From Acidobacteriota bacterium (GTDB lineage Bacteria; Acidobacteriota; Thermoanaerobaculia; Multivoradales; J023), in assembly GCA_029263395.1 (NCBI GenBank), contig JAJCXO010000121.1, forward strand, positions 1 through 64,000: a DNA stretch of 64,000 nucleotides, in the 5' to 3' direction. A program made the position numbers and the translations under genes. Positions 16,914-26,287 of the stretch are shown here, one piece after another (within the stretch, counting starts at the first letter, position 1; the number at the start of each line of letters is the position of its first letter). Below the pieces are notes generated by a model that did not search any database, was not told where the DNA came from, and saw only the letters and a program-made list of their open reading frames with translations.

Positions 16914-17837
16914 CTAACTCCGGTGGGATCCGCTGGTATCGACAATACCGCCTTCTGCTTCTCGATCCACCGGCTGAGCGACGAGGGGGTGGCCTTGTAA
17001 CACGCAGCGCAGCCATGCTGCGGCCATCAGGGTGGCGTCGAATCGATCGTCATCGGAGGTGACGGCCTCACGTTCTGGCAGTTGGACGTTGTAGTCGTCG
17101 ATCCATGGTGAGCTCGACAATGCGTCGAACGCTGCGTCTCGGGCTTCGCGGCGGCTCTTGGACAGTTTTCTGGGCGCCGCCGGCAGAACCGACGCCAAAG
17201 CGGTGCCGTAAGCCGCCTTGGGGTAACCCTCAGCCAGCACGATGCCATCGGTTTGGCCGAGAGCGTCCAGATCACCCTCGAACGGCCACACCCTGAACCG
17301 CCTTTGCGGATCCGGCAGCAGCTTTCGCAGCTCCCGCCACAGCTCGAGGCTTGCCGATCCCACAGATCCGGGAATCCCGCGCACGATAAACACCGGGTTA
17401 CCACCCAGCGCTTCCTCAACCCGTCGCCGCGGCTCCCACGTCGCCGCCTGTTCGAACCTTCGCCGCCCACCGACGCCTGTCGGCACTGCAAAAAACGGCC
17501 GTTCCGCCGCCAGCTGCGCCACCTCCGTCGCCGCCTCGAAGAAGTGTGGCAGCGTCTGTGTCGTCGGTAGCCAATCCAGAAACGTCATGCCCTCCCGCCA
17601 GCCCGGAGCCTGCCGCAGATAACTTTCCTGCACCCCGATTACCGCGTCGATCCCGATCAGCACCGAGCCGTCGAGCTCGGTCTCAGCGAAGTCGAGCAGA
17701 GCCGCCAGGGTCCATGGGAACCGCTCCACCAGCTCGAGTCGTCGTGTCTGCACGTCGGCATGGCACACGGCACGTTTGGCGGGGCCTTTGGCCCAGTCCG
17801 CACACAAGATGTGTCGCCAGGTGTCTGAGGAGCTCAA
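16914..17837 (-). CDS. DUF429-like predicted nuclease (RNase H fold)
   Basis: A 307-residue protein resembling the DUF429 group, thought to have an RNase H-like fold. The first strand holds CADWAKGP (Asp14) and the next IGIDAVIG (Asp63), which would supply two metal-binding acidic residues. A late SDDDRFDATLMAAAWL has further aspartates typical of the family's C-terminal helix. Its start overlaps the stop of the CHAT-FGE gene by 4 bp (ATGA), so the two are translationally coupled. Whether it cuts nucleic acid is inferred from the fold only. It would be the possible toxic effector at the end of a protease cluster. Confidence 0.55.
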   Translation of the reverse strand: MSSSDTWRHILCADWAKGPAKRAVCHADVQTRRLELVERFPWTLAALLDFAETELDGSVLIGIDAVIGVQESYLRQAPGWREGMTFLDWLPTTQTLPHFFEAATEVAQLAAERPFFAVPTGVGGRRRFEQAATWEPRRRVEEALGGNPVFIVRGIPGSVGSASLELWRELRKLLPDPQRRFRVWPFEGDLDALGQTDGIVLAEGYPKAAYGTALASVLPAAPRKLSKSRREARDAAFDALSSSPWIDDYNVQLPEREAVTSDDDRFDATLMAAAWLRCVLQGHPLVAQPVDREAEGGIVDTSGSHRS

Positions 17838-19855
17838 AAGTTTCCTTCGTTGTTGATCTCGCGCACGACGCGGAATCCGGTCTCTTTACGAGTTTCGTCG
17901 TCCGCTTTGACCTTCCATCGGGTTGCGGTAAAGGCGCAGCCAGATGGAGCGTTCTTGAAGGATCCCCCGAGGCGCAACGCCTTGTTGTCCTCGCGAGGCC
18001 CGTCATCTTCGGGCCAATCGACCCATTCCGCAACGTTGCCATGGACGTCGTAAAGACCCCAGGCGTTGGGTTTGTAGGACCCAACAGGTGCGGGGCCATC
18101 AAAACAGTCTTGGCCGAGATAGTTACTACAGTTCCCATACAGATGCAGTTCCGTTGGCTGGTCACCAAAGTGATAACTGGTCTCGCTGCCGGCGCGGGCA
18201 GCAAATTCCCATTCGTCCTCGGAGGGCAAGCGGTAGACGACGTCGGGATCCCGGCTGGTGAGTTGGGTGAGGAATAGACTCACGTCATCGATAGTGACGT
18301 CTGTCATCGGCCAATCGGTTGGCCAGTCGGGGCGGCGAAGCCCACCCCCCATGACTTGCTGCCAGTCGCGTCGACTGACTTCTTTGGTGGCGATGCAAAA
18401 GGCATCTTCGACAACAATCTTGCGCTCTCCAGTGTCGACAACGTCGGGCTCAATGGCGACAAATTCGAGGTCCTCGAGGCCCATTGGGGCGGGGCAGGGT
18501 GACGGTGTTTCGTCGAGGGTGGCATCACCAGAATCGGTGGATTCAGTAGATGGGTGGGACGGTTGTTGATCCGGGTCTCGGGGCAGAAGGTTCCAGAACG
18601 AAGTCACCAGCAGACCCGTCACCAGCAGACCCGCCAACGCGAGCCCGGCGATCGGTTTGCTGATGCTGCGGAATCCTGATCTTGCCGGTGCTGCAAACAA
18701 CGCCGATGGGATGCTCGGAGGTGCGGTGAAGATCCTGACGTTGGCCTCTCTCAAATAGACGGCAGGTGTTGCCCATTCAGCCCGTCGCTCGCCCAACGCC
18801 AACGGGCGTCGTGCTTCGACGAGGCTGGCCTCGATCGTCTTACCCAGGGCGAGTTGCCGGTAGAGGGCGACGGCGAAGGCCACCGCCGCGGAGTCTGAGA
18901 TCGCAGTTCGCATTGCGACAACGGCGGTGACCCCTCGGCTGAGAAGGCGCTGTGCCAGACCATCGAATGCGTCATCGATGGTCGTTCGGGCGCCGTGGCA
19001 GGCATTAATCACGACGAGGCGCGGCGGGGTCCGTCGTTCGAGTGCACGAGCAAGGTCGCCGCCGCTGATCTCGTCCAGGTCACCGGTCGCCGTTTCCAGG
19101 TGCAGCAGGCCACCATCGCCCGAGCTGCCAGCGCCGCCGTGCGCCACAATGTGAAGGACGTGGCAGGGACCGGCGTCGATCCGTTGGCCAAGCTCATCGA
19201 GGGTGGCTGGGGTGATGCGATCGACCTCTACCGTGCCTGCTTGGTGCAGTGGCGCCAGTTGGTCCTGAATCTGTCGCCATTCGGTGGCACCTCCGAGCTT
19301 ACGCTCACCTCGTGGCTCCGGCAGCAGCGCCAGCATGCGCAACGGGCCAGTAGCCATCAGCTTGATGGGTCGTCCTGGTTTGACCCGCAGGGTTCGTACG
19401 ATCGGCAGATCAGCTTGATCGGCCAGGAACGCCTTCATTTCTGGGTCCCACAATGCTTCCCATGGCAGAGGGGCGAGCTCCGCAACCTCATCGAGTTTGA
19501 GGCAGATCCGCAGCCCCTTGCTCTGGCTGCGTACTCGCTCAATCGATGTGCGGTAGGCCTCGGCGATACGACCGACGAAGGCGGTCCGGAAGAGGCGTTC
19601 CCCTACTGACCTCAAATCGTCACGGTCCACGGCCTCGCGGTGTACATCCCGGGTGTTGCTGGTTGGCTCTCTGACGACCGGAGAGTCCATCGTCAAACCC
19701 GCCGGGTCGATTTCGACCGGCGGCCTTTCGCCATCCGGCGAGGCCGTGACGCTGGCACGGTAGACCTCTCCGATCCGCTGAATCGACAATTCGAAGGTTT
19801 CGAAGTGGTCGGGAACGGAACGTTCGGACGAGTCATGGCGAGGTGGTGAATCCAT
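17834..19855 (-). CDS. CHAT protease - TM - FGE/sulfatase-modifying domain fusion
   Basis: A 673-residue three-part protein. Residues 1-380 hold a CHAT domain, a clan CD cysteine protease, with His239 in HIVAHGG and Cys286 in INACHGA. One membrane helix follows (about 402-423). A formylglycine-generating-enzyme-like (FGE/SUMF1) domain ends it (about 465-670), with the family's RLPSEDEWEFAARAG, GLYDVHGNVAEW and TGFRVVR motifs. With no signal peptide, the protease would face the cytoplasm and the FGE domain the periplasm. FGE-like domains without enzyme activity often bind ligands. The start at 19855 has a strong GGGAGG ribosome site 7 nt away. A 196-bp gap separates it from the metacaspase gene. 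Confidence 0.8.
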   Translation of the reverse strand: MDSPPRHDSSERSVPDHFETFELSIQRIGEVYRASVTASPDGERPPVEIDPAGLTMDSPVVREPTSNTRDVHREAVDRDDLRSVGERLFRTAFVGRIAEAYRTSIERVRSQSKGLRICLKLDEVAELAPLPWEALWDPEMKAFLADQADLPIVRTLRVKPGRPIKLMATGPLRMLALLPEPRGERKLGGATEWRQIQDQLAPLHQAGTVEVDRITPATLDELGQRIDAGPCHVLHIVAHGGAGSSGDGGLLHLETATGDLDEISGGDLARALERRTPPRLVVINACHGARTTIDDAFDGLAQRLLSRGVTAVVAMRTAISDSAAVAFAVALYRQLALGKTIEASLVEARRPLALGERRAEWATPAVYLREANVRIFTAPPSIPSALFAAPARSGFRSISKPIAGLALAGLLVTGLLVTSFWNLLPRDPDQQPSHPSTESTDSGDATLDETPSPCPAPMGLEDLEFVAIEPDVVDTGERKIVVEDAFCIATKEVSRRDWQQVMGGGLRRPDWPTDWPMTDVTIDDVSLFLTQLTSRDPDVVYRLPSEDEWEFAARAGSETSYHFGDQPTELHLYGNCSNYLGQDCFDGPAPVGSYKPNAWGLYDVHGNVAEWVDWPEDDGPREDNKALRLGGSFKNAPSGCAFTATRWKVKADDETRKETGFRVVREINNEGNF
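18603..18632. repeat. 15-bp tandem duplication in TM segment
   Basis: Two identical 15-bp copies GTCACCAGCAGACCC lie head to tail. On the minus strand they code for GLLVT twice, lengthening the membrane helix of the CHAT-FGE fusion by five residues. Confidence 0.85.
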
Positions 19856-20051
19856 GAAGCTTCCTCCCAGGCTGATCAATATGTACTCGAAGGTCGTTCC
19901 ATTGTACGCCTTGTCCGATACAGCCATGGTGGCTCGGGCGTCTCGTGGCTCCACAGGCCAGCTTTCCTGCCGCCGTGCGGATTCTTGGAGCCGGAGCAAC
20001 TGTCAGAGGCACTGTGATCCATGAGACCCGAGCCGACGCCAAAGGTTGAAG

Positions 20052-21347
20052 CTACCGGCTGCGCAATCGATAGGGCTTAGCGATGGCCGCTGTCAGGACG
20101 ATGGCGGCCGGCGAGTTGTCGATAGAGCCGCCGAGCAGACGGGCGGCTGAGATGCGGGCACCGGAGGCGAGGAGGAGCAGATGCCCGGTGCCGCACGAGC
20201 CAGCGGGATGACCTCTCGGCAGGTGGAGATGCATGGCATCGCCGGGACGATCGCCGATGGTGAGCCGGGTGCCGGGGTCGAGCAGTTCGTGGCCTTCGAG
20301 GTCTGGGAACAGCAGGCTTACACTGCCGGTCAGGCCGATATCGAGCAGGTAAACGAAAAGCTCTCGAGGGTGAGTGTGGTGGAGGTCGACACGCAATCGG
20401 TCGCCGACCCAGAACGCTGCACCCTCAGCAGGCAGCCAGGCGCCACCGTGCGAGCGATAAAGCGCCATCGTGAGACCGAAGGGATCGGGCTGATCCGCAA
20501 GTTTGAGCAGAGCTCGTCTGGGGTCATAACCGCGGCTGGTTGATCGATCATTGCCAAAGATTGGCCCGTCGAGACCATCGCCTGAAAGTTGAGGGTGCTG
20601 TTCCTCGTGGCTGTCTTTGATGCATTCGGTGGCGACGCCTTCGAAGAGCTCACGCCAGGTCACCCCCGGATCGGCCTGTCGTAGGGCGTCGATGAGCCGC
20701 AGACTGAGAATGCCGCGGGGCTCGCCAGCAATCTTGGGGGGCAGCTCGTAAGCTAGCTCATGGTCCTTGCAGGCGGCAATCATCAGCGGCCTGGGGCCGG
20801 TTTCGACGTCGCGCCAGCGGGGAATGAGGGAGCGCGGCAGCTGATCAACCGGACGTTCGTCGGTTGGGACGGAGCGTACTTGAAAAGGCGGCCGGTGCAG
20901 GGTTGCCGCATGGCAGCAGTCGAAGATCAGGGTCAGATGGGGTGTCTTCTCGAGGACACGGGCGGCCCAGTGGTTGACCTCGTCGTCGGTCAGGTCGCGA
21001 TTTTCGTCGCGGTGTCGGCCGCTGTCGAAGGGTACGAAGGTCTCGTCGAGTCCGTCACCTTCGTCACCCTCGCGATCGGTCATCTGTGAGCCGTGACCGG
21101 AGAAGAACAGTACGACGTGATTCCCTGTGCCGACGCGGCGAGCCAGGCGGTCGAGGGCGTCCAGTACGGCTTGGCGAGTTGCGTTCTCGTTGAGCAGGGT
21201 TTCGACATGCTCCGGAGGGAAGCTGTAATGTTCGATTAGCACCTCGGTCATGCGCTCGGCGTCGCGGACAGCGCCGAAGAGTTGGGCCTCTGGACCGAAG
21301 CCTGGATAGTCGTCGATACCGATCACCAGGGCGTGGCGACGACTCAT
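20052..21347 (-). CDS. Metacaspase (peptidase C14 family)
   Basis: A 431-residue caspase-fold protease. It starts RHALVIGIDDYPG, the usual first strand of p20 domains. His85 is in SGHGSQ and Cys145 in DCCHA, the catalytic dyad. Metacaspases cut after Lys or Arg and often need calcium. Residues about 110-125 are rich in Asp/Glu. The last 150 residues are all-beta and resemble the DUF4384-type domains found behind bacterial caspases. Its ATG overlaps the stop of the C25-like gene (ATGA), so the two are translated together. No signal peptide, so it is probably cytoplasmic. Confidence 0.88.
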   Translation of the reverse strand: MSRRHALVIGIDDYPGFGPEAQLFGAVRDAERMTEVLIEHYSFPPEHVETLLNENATRQAVLDALDRLARRVGTGNHVVLFFSGHGSQMTDREGDEGDGLDETFVPFDSGRHRDENRDLTDDEVNHWAARVLEKTPHLTLIFDCCHAATLHRPPFQVRSVPTDERPVDQLPRSLIPRWRDVETGPRPLMIAACKDHELAYELPPKIAGEPRGILSLRLIDALRQADPGVTWRELFEGVATECIKDSHEEQHPQLSGDGLDGPIFGNDRSTSRGYDPRRALLKLADQPDPFGLTMALYRSHGGAWLPAEGAAFWVGDRLRVDLHHTHPRELFVYLLDIGLTGSVSLLFPDLEGHELLDPGTRLTIGDRPGDAMHLHLPRGHPAGSCGTGHLLLLASGARISAARLLGGSIDNSPAAIVLTAAIAKPYRLRSR

Positions 21348-22657
21348 GTTGTGGGCATCGCGGCTGGCAGACGCACCGCGGGGTCTCCGATCAACGACCA
21401 GCTATGCGCATCTTGGTAGGCGCGCCAAAGGTCGAGGGAATCGGTGGGGGCCGAGGCGGAGTCGATGCGAGACCGCGCCCAGGTGATCACTAAGTCGGCA
21501 TACCGCTGACCAAAACCATCCAGCGCTTCACCCAGTCGCCGACCTTCGAGCAGGGCCAAGAGCGTGTCCTCAAAAGGGCCGATCTGAGAGACGCCGCGCC
21601 ACACGAAGGATGCGGGAAACGCTCTGCCGACATGGCCGATGACCGCCAAGGCGCCACCCTCACGGCCCAGTAGTCGCTGAGCAATTGCCGAAACAAAAGG
21701 CTGGCGGGTCAGCGGACGTGTTTTGCTGACACTGTCGAAGACATCGAAACGTGGCGTACCGACGGTATGGCAGCCGAAGAGCATGGCGACGCCGCCGGGG
21801 AGAGAGCCTACTGGCAGATCCTGTGCGGTCACCGTGTAGCGAGTCGGAATGCTCTTGCACTGTTTTGGCCCTGGCCATTCGGCACAGACCAAGGATCCTT
21901 GAAGCCGCCGCTGGCAGTCGATGTCGGGCTCAAACACTGTGGCGTGTCCAGCGGTGATCAAGAGGTCTGGTGCACCCGCGATCAAGTTGAGCAAGCCAGC
22001 CCGACGAGCGTCGTTCTCGAGCAAGACCGAGCAGGCAAGTTTCTGGTCGAGCAGGGTTCGTATCGGCTGGGCGAAGTAGTCGATGCACTCGCGGGTTGCT
22101 GAGTCGTCAGGGTGGGTCGGTGCAAACAGAGCTGCTTTGGGAGGGCGCCGAACGACCCGTTCTTCTGATGCTACGACGCGTTCAGCGTAAGCCGCCAGAT
22201 CGTCGATTGCATCGAACGCCAGGCGGCCGATGGCATGAGGCACGCCTAGGTCAAGCTCGAAGCCGTGAGGTATCTCCGCGGGAGTTCCCACCAGCAACAA
22301 ATACCAAGGCACTTGCCTGGCGTCGACCCGACCAAAACCCGCCCGCAGGTGATGACGAAACGTCGCCGCGTCTTGACCTGAGCGGTAGGTCAGCTCTTGG
22401 TAGAGGGATCCCGCCTGACGTTGGCGCAGGGCCAGCAGTGGACCGAGGGCGTCGCGCACACTGGCATCGACACCCTCGGGAAAGACCACCCCCCAACTCG
22501 CACTGGCGAGGTCGCTGCTGGCGACACCGTAACGGGCTGGCCGTGGACGCAGAGCGTCATCAACCCAGCGTCTGGCCTCGGCTTCGGGGATCGGATCCAG
22601 GAGTCGACCAGTGGTACCGTCGACTCCCAGAATCCTCAGCAGGTGGTCTTCGGTCAT
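21344..22657 (-). CDS. Clan CD, C25 (gingipain)-like cysteine protease
   Basis: A 437-residue protein I assign to the caspase-fold clan. DLLITAGHAT gives the probable catalytic His238 and AMLFGCHTVG the Cys296. The closing WSLIGDPAVRLP matches the LxGDPxxxL ending usual in C25 peptidases. The N-terminal 115 residues have no recognised domain, though PWYLLLVGTPAEIP (118-130) resembles the first strand of C25 domains. It lacks a signal peptide, unlike secreted gingipains. It lies 11 bp after the repeat protein and overlaps the metacaspase start by 4 bp. Family assignment is by motif only. Confidence 0.65.
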   Translation of the reverse strand: MTEDHLLRILGVDGTTGRLLDPIPEAEARRWVDDALRPRPARYGVASSDLASASWGVVFPEGVDASVRDALGPLLALRQRQAGSLYQELTYRSGQDAATFRHHLRAGFGRVDARQVPWYLLLVGTPAEIPHGFELDLGVPHAIGRLAFDAIDDLAAYAERVVASEERVVRRPPKAALFAPTHPDDSATRECIDYFAQPIRTLLDQKLACSVLLENDARRAGLLNLIAGAPDLLITAGHATVFEPDIDCQRRLQGSLVCAEWPGPKQCKSIPTRYTVTAQDLPVGSLPGGVAMLFGCHTVGTPRFDVFDSVSKTRPLTRQPFVSAIAQRLLGREGGALAVIGHVGRAFPASFVWRGVSQIGPFEDTLLALLEGRRLGEALDGFGQRYADLVITWARSRIDSASAPTDSLDLWRAYQDAHSWSLIGDPAVRLPAAMPTT

Positions 22658-22668
22658 GCGCCCCGAGC

Positions 22669-22965
22669 TCAGTCCGGTTTGCCGGTGCCTTCTAGGCCGC
22701 CAGCTTTGGGATCGGATGATGTCGGGTCGTCTTTGTGTTGTCCGACGCCATCGAAGCCACCGGCTTTGGGGTCGGATGATGTTGGGTCGCCGTCGTCTTT
22801 GTGTTGTCCGACGCCATCGAAGCCACCGGCTTTGGGGTCGGACGAGGTCGGGTCACCGTCGTCCTTGTGGGTGCCGGTGCCTTCGAAACCGCCAGCTTTG
22901 GGGTCGGACGAAGTCGGGTCACCATCATCTTCTTGTTTGTGGACGAGCGCCGGGTCTGTCGCCAT
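22669..22965 (-). CDS. Small four-repeat acidic protein
   Basis: A 98-residue protein made almost wholly of four copies of a 22-residue unit, DPTSSDPKAGG(F/L)(D/E)G(V/T)G plus an HKDDG linker. It has no predicted helix or membrane segment and should be disordered. The ATG at 22965 follows an AAGGAG site at good spacing and lies inside the end of the TPR-CHAT gene (41-bp overlap). The third and fourth copies lack or vary the linker. Each copy contains two lysines (DPK, HK), so it could be a substrate or decoy for the Lys/Arg-cutting proteases beside it. That is inference; no family is recognised. Confidence 0.75.
   Translation of the reverse strand: MATDPALVHKQEDDGDPTSSDPKAGGFEGTGTHKDDGDPTSSDPKAGGFDGVGQHKDDGDPTSSDPKAGGFDGVGQHKDDPTSSDPKAGGLEGTGKPD
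22690..22950. repeat. 66-bp tandem repeat, about four copies
   Basis: The coding repeat of the small protein: each unit is 66 bp and the two middle units are almost identical in DNA as well as protein, which indicates recent duplication or conversion. The outer copies are more diverged. Confidence 0.8.
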
Positions 22966-25513
22966 GATCTGTCTCCTTGAATTGTTGGGGATCTTGCGAT
23001 CCATCGGTTGATTCATGGGACCCGCTTTTCGCCGGAAGGTTGAAAGTGTTCGAAGTTTCGCCGTCTCCAAGTAGTACAAAAGCCGCCCACTCCGAAGGGG
23101 TTGCGCCCTCCTGAATCATGTCGCGTTTGGCTTGGCGCAGCGCACTTGCCGAGCTCTCTCCCGTTTGTAGGTAGCGGTGGAACGCCGTCATGAGCTTGGC
23201 TGTCGGCTGGTCGGTTACCGCCCACTGGCTAGCGATGACGGTCGAGGCTCCAGCGCGGAGAAAAGCACGCGGCAAACCCAACGTACCCTCGCCGAACACC
23301 AGCGGTCCTTCGGCGGTACTACACGCGCTCAGCACCACGAGTTGGCCGCACAGCTCGGCGAACGCCAATTGCTCGGGGTAGAGATCACAGGGGCCGTCTA
23401 CTGGACCCTTGATCCCCATGCACGAAAGGGCAATCTTGGATCGCTCCGCGATCTCCAAATTACTCAGGGCATGGGATGCGATATGTAGTGTTCGATGCTT
23501 TGAAGCCTCGGAGAGGAGCCGTTGGCGTGTAGCGTCCTTACGCAGAAGAATCGTCGCACTGTCGTCTGGGTAGAGTTGTGCGATATTCAAAACTTCTTGG
23601 CCGCTACCCTCGAGCCGCTGGAACATCAACGCTTCGTCGTCGTTGCGCCTATAGGGAGCATCCTCGGGCCATTCCTTGTCTCGCTGACCGAAGAATGGGT
23701 CGCCAACAGCCAAGATCTGTTTTGTTGGTTGGGGGCACATCATCGCTCGATCCCTCAGCAAAGAGAGGACGGATAGCGATGGCACGTAGGAGATCTCATG
23801 GCTTTCGATGAGAAACTTGCCGGTCCTCGGGTGGGTCAAGAGGCCGTACGGTAGTCTGGTGAGCGGGGCATCGGCCACAATGACCAGCCGCTCGACCGAC
23901 TCGAGTCGCCCGGTGAGCGGATGAAGCAGGGCTTCGCTGAGCCAACGGATCTCTGCGTCGAGTTGTAGCACGTCCGACTTTTGGTCGGCTTTCAAGGCTG
24001 CCGCAACCTCACTCGCCTTGGCCTCGATCTGCTGCAGATCAGCTGGAAGCGTCGATAGTTCCAGTTGGCCACGATCATCGAGAGTGACGAGATGGAGCGC
24101 TTGGTTGCCGGCGGCGAATAGTAGGGCAAGGGTTTTGTTATCAAGTAGAGCCTGCGCCTCGGCCAGCGTCATCGGTGATTGCTGCGTGTCAACACCAGCG
24201 GTTGCCAACTGTTCGATTTGCAGCTTCTTGAGTAGGCGTGTTCGAAGTACAGCATGGCGGTGAGTCTTCACTGCCTGTTCGGCCCCTGGCTCTACGAGAT
24301 CGAGCTGTAGAACAGCATCAATCAGTTCTTTGCCGTGAGCGATAAGCTCTTCTTTGCTCGGCCCTCGAGTGTTGGTGAGCCCCATTGTTGGTTTACCGAG
24401 CTCGGTGGCAAGAGTACGTGCCTGAATGCGCTGCAGCGTAGCCCACGCATCCTTGGCGTCGTTCGAAGCAGCAGCGATATCGAGCCGATGTTGGTAGTAG
24501 TCCTGCCGAAGGTCGATGTAATGGAGTTCCAAGGCAGACCACGGATCCCGTGGGTCCTCCAAGACAGACAGTCCAGCATCCGCAGCCACTCTAGCGTCTG
24601 CAAAGTGCCCGAGTGCGAACAGAGCCACCGACTTCGCGTAGTAAGCGTGGGCTTTCATGTTGGGGTCCGAGAGTTCGTTCGCTGCTGCTAGCTCAAGCCC
24701 GAGGTTTGCTTCGCCCAGCGCTCGCGACCAGTTGTTTCGGCGGATCTCCAATTCGGCACGATCTGCGAACAGGTTGGCTCGTAAGCGAACGTTGCCAGTC
24801 TTGTTCGCAGATTTCAGTGCGTCGTCGAGCAAGGCGGCCGCTTCATCGAGTTGTCCGGTATCCATCAACAGGCGAACCTGCTCCATCTTCAGCGTGGCGC
24901 GGTCCGTGTCGTTCGGCGCGATGAGGAGCGCTTCGTCGATTGAGGCCTCGGCATCGGCGCTCTCCCCGAGTAGTCGGTATGCTCGAGCGAACTGCAGCAG
25001 CATGCCGACGATATCTTCAGGCGAAGAACCGAATTGTCCGTAAAGAAGCTGGGCACGATGCAGTCGATCGATGGCCAAGTCTGGCCGCCCAAGGCGTACC
25101 AAGGCTGCGCCAAAATTGTGCTGGAGTTTGGCTTCCTGATTCCCTTTGGACGTGGCCTCGCCTTTGCCGTGGGCAGTAAATTTGTGGATTGCCTGCAACC
25201 CTAGGTCGAGGTGAGGCAAGCTTCTGGCCAAACGCCCTACTCTTGTGTAGTGCCAACCGAGAATGCTCCGGGTGCGAGCTTCTTGGATAAGACAACCCCG
25301 CGTTTGGGCCGTTTCGAGAACTTCATGCAAGGCGGCAACACCGGCAGTCTTGTGACCAGCCTCCAAGTCCTCAGCGGCTTGGGTGATCGTCGGGCCGAGA
25401 TCATCACACCGGTTCGTGGCCTCCGTCGACTTTGCGCCAGTTGCTAGCAATAAGCCAGCGCAGAGGGTACTGACGAAGGCTGCTAACCAAAACGACTGGC
25501 GCTTGATGGTCAT
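22925..25513 (-). CDS. Exported TPR-CHAT protease
   Basis: An 862-residue protein with a signal peptide (1-27), several TPR-like helical repeats (about 35-400) and a C-terminal CHAT domain (about 560-840). The catalytic pair is His681 in LHIASHALS and Cys731 in LSACSTAEG. The conserved GEGTLGLPRAFLRAG and ASQWAVTDQPT segments follow. CHAT is related to separase and caspase proteases, and TPRs usually sense a partner. The signal peptide suggests it works outside the cytoplasm, where it could cut the periplasmic part of the membrane anti-sigma encoded 5 bp upstream. The C-terminal 40 residues are hydrophilic and overlap the next gene. Confidence 0.85.
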   Translation of the reverse strand: MTIKRQSFWLAAFVSTLCAGLLLATGAKSTEATNRCDDLGPTITQAAEDLEAGHKTAGVAALHEVLETAQTRGCLIQEARTRSILGWHYTRVGRLARSLPHLDLGLQAIHKFTAHGKGEATSKGNQEAKLQHNFGAALVRLGRPDLAIDRLHRAQLLYGQFGSSPEDIVGMLLQFARAYRLLGESADAEASIDEALLIAPNDTDRATLKMEQVRLLMDTGQLDEAAALLDDALKSANKTGNVRLRANLFADRAELEIRRNNWSRALGEANLGLELAAANELSDPNMKAHAYYAKSVALFALGHFADARVAADAGLSVLEDPRDPWSALELHYIDLRQDYYQHRLDIAAASNDAKDAWATLQRIQARTLATELGKPTMGLTNTRGPSKEELIAHGKELIDAVLQLDLVEPGAEQAVKTHRHAVLRTRLLKKLQIEQLATAGVDTQQSPMTLAEAQALLDNKTLALLFAAGNQALHLVTLDDRGQLELSTLPADLQQIEAKASEVAAALKADQKSDVLQLDAEIRWLSEALLHPLTGRLESVERLVIVADAPLTRLPYGLLTHPRTGKFLIESHEISYVPSLSVLSLLRDRAMMCPQPTKQILAVGDPFFGQRDKEWPEDAPYRRNDDEALMFQRLEGSGQEVLNIAQLYPDDSATILLRKDATRQRLLSEASKHRTLHIASHALSNLEIAERSKIALSCMGIKGPVDGPCDLYPEQLAFAELCGQLVVLSACSTAEGPLVFGEGTLGLPRAFLRAGASTVIASQWAVTDQPTAKLMTAFHRYLQTGESSASALRQAKRDMIQEGATPSEWAAFVLLGDGETSNTFNLPAKSGSHESTDGSQDPQQFKETDHGDRPGARPQTRR

Positions 25514-25518
25514 TAGTC

Positions 25519-26283
25519 TCAGTCCAAGGAGACTCGAAAGATGAACGGCTGCCCGCTGCTTTCGGCGGGCGGTCCAAGGAGTATTTCGTAGGCCCCTTCA
25601 TCCAACAGGTCCGACTTCGTCACGCGAAAATAGACCGAGACTTGACCGGCCTCGAAGGTGATTTGCCGTACACGAATTCGTCGTCCTTTCGAGTCCAGCA
25701 ACTCGACCGAGATTTCGCCACCACTCTCCGGTTGTTCTAGCGCGATCTCAAACTGAATCCCAACCGCCTCGGTGGGCACGGTTACGGTGCCGCCGCGGTA
25801 GATCTCGTCCGTGACCGTCACCAAGTGGTAATGCTCATCTGGCAATTTGGCCTCATTCAACGTCAACCACCAGCCGGCCCCCAGTCCACCGATCAGCATT
25901 GCCGCCAGCCCCACCAGTGCCCGACGTAAAGACGGCCTGGAAAAACGAACCACGTTGGTATCGACCGTCGGAGGGGTCCCACCACCCTCCAGCTTGGCTG
26001 ACAGTGCCCCCCACGCCGCCTCGACATCGGCGTCAGTGTCGAATCCCGGAGTAGGCTCGACGGCCGAGCTGTCGAGATTGGGCAAACGTTGCAATTCTAG
26101 GTAGGTGGCGGCTAGCTCCGGGTCGACGGTGAGCCACTCGCGGACTCGTTCGGCCTCGGAGTCCGACAACACGCCGTCGTGCAACGCGGCTAGCTCCTCC
26201 ATACCAGGGGGTTTGCCGAGGTGGGCACGCTCACGCTCGGCCAGCGTGGCAATATCCCTCGAGAACGTTGAATTGGATGCCAT
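25519..26283 (-). CDS. Anti-sigma-factor-like membrane protein lacking zinc ligands
   Basis: A 254-residue protein. Residues 28-70 (AALHDGVLSDSEAERVREWL) follow the pattern of the anti-sigma domain (ZAS), but the usual HxxxCxxC is missing: VDPELAATYLELQ replaces the CPxC segment. One membrane helix (121-141) and a periplasmic all-beta domain of about 100 residues follow. Such proteins hold an ECF sigma factor at the membrane until proteolysed or altered by a signal. It begins 4 bp after the sigma gene and ends 5 bp before the TPR-CHAT gene, so the order is sigma, anti-sigma, protease. Its role is inferred from position and the partial domain match. Confidence 0.6.
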   Translation of the reverse strand: MASNSTFSRDIATLAERERAHLGKPPGMEELAALHDGVLSDSEAERVREWLTVDPELAATYLELQRLPNLDSSAVEPTPGFDTDADVEAAWGALSAKLEGGGTPPTVDTNVVRFSRPSLRRALVGLAAMLIGGLGAGWWLTLNEAKLPDEHYHLVTVTDEIYRGGTVTVPTEAVGIQFEIALEQPESGGEISVELLDSKGRRIRVRQITFEAGQVSVYFRVTKSDLLDEGAYEILLGPPAESSGQPFIFRVSLD

Positions 26284-26287
26284 GGCT

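Noticed and set aside
17546-18277. 243-codon plus-strand frame
   Set aside because: Antisense to the CHAT-FGE gene and DUF429-like gene and without similarity to any known family.
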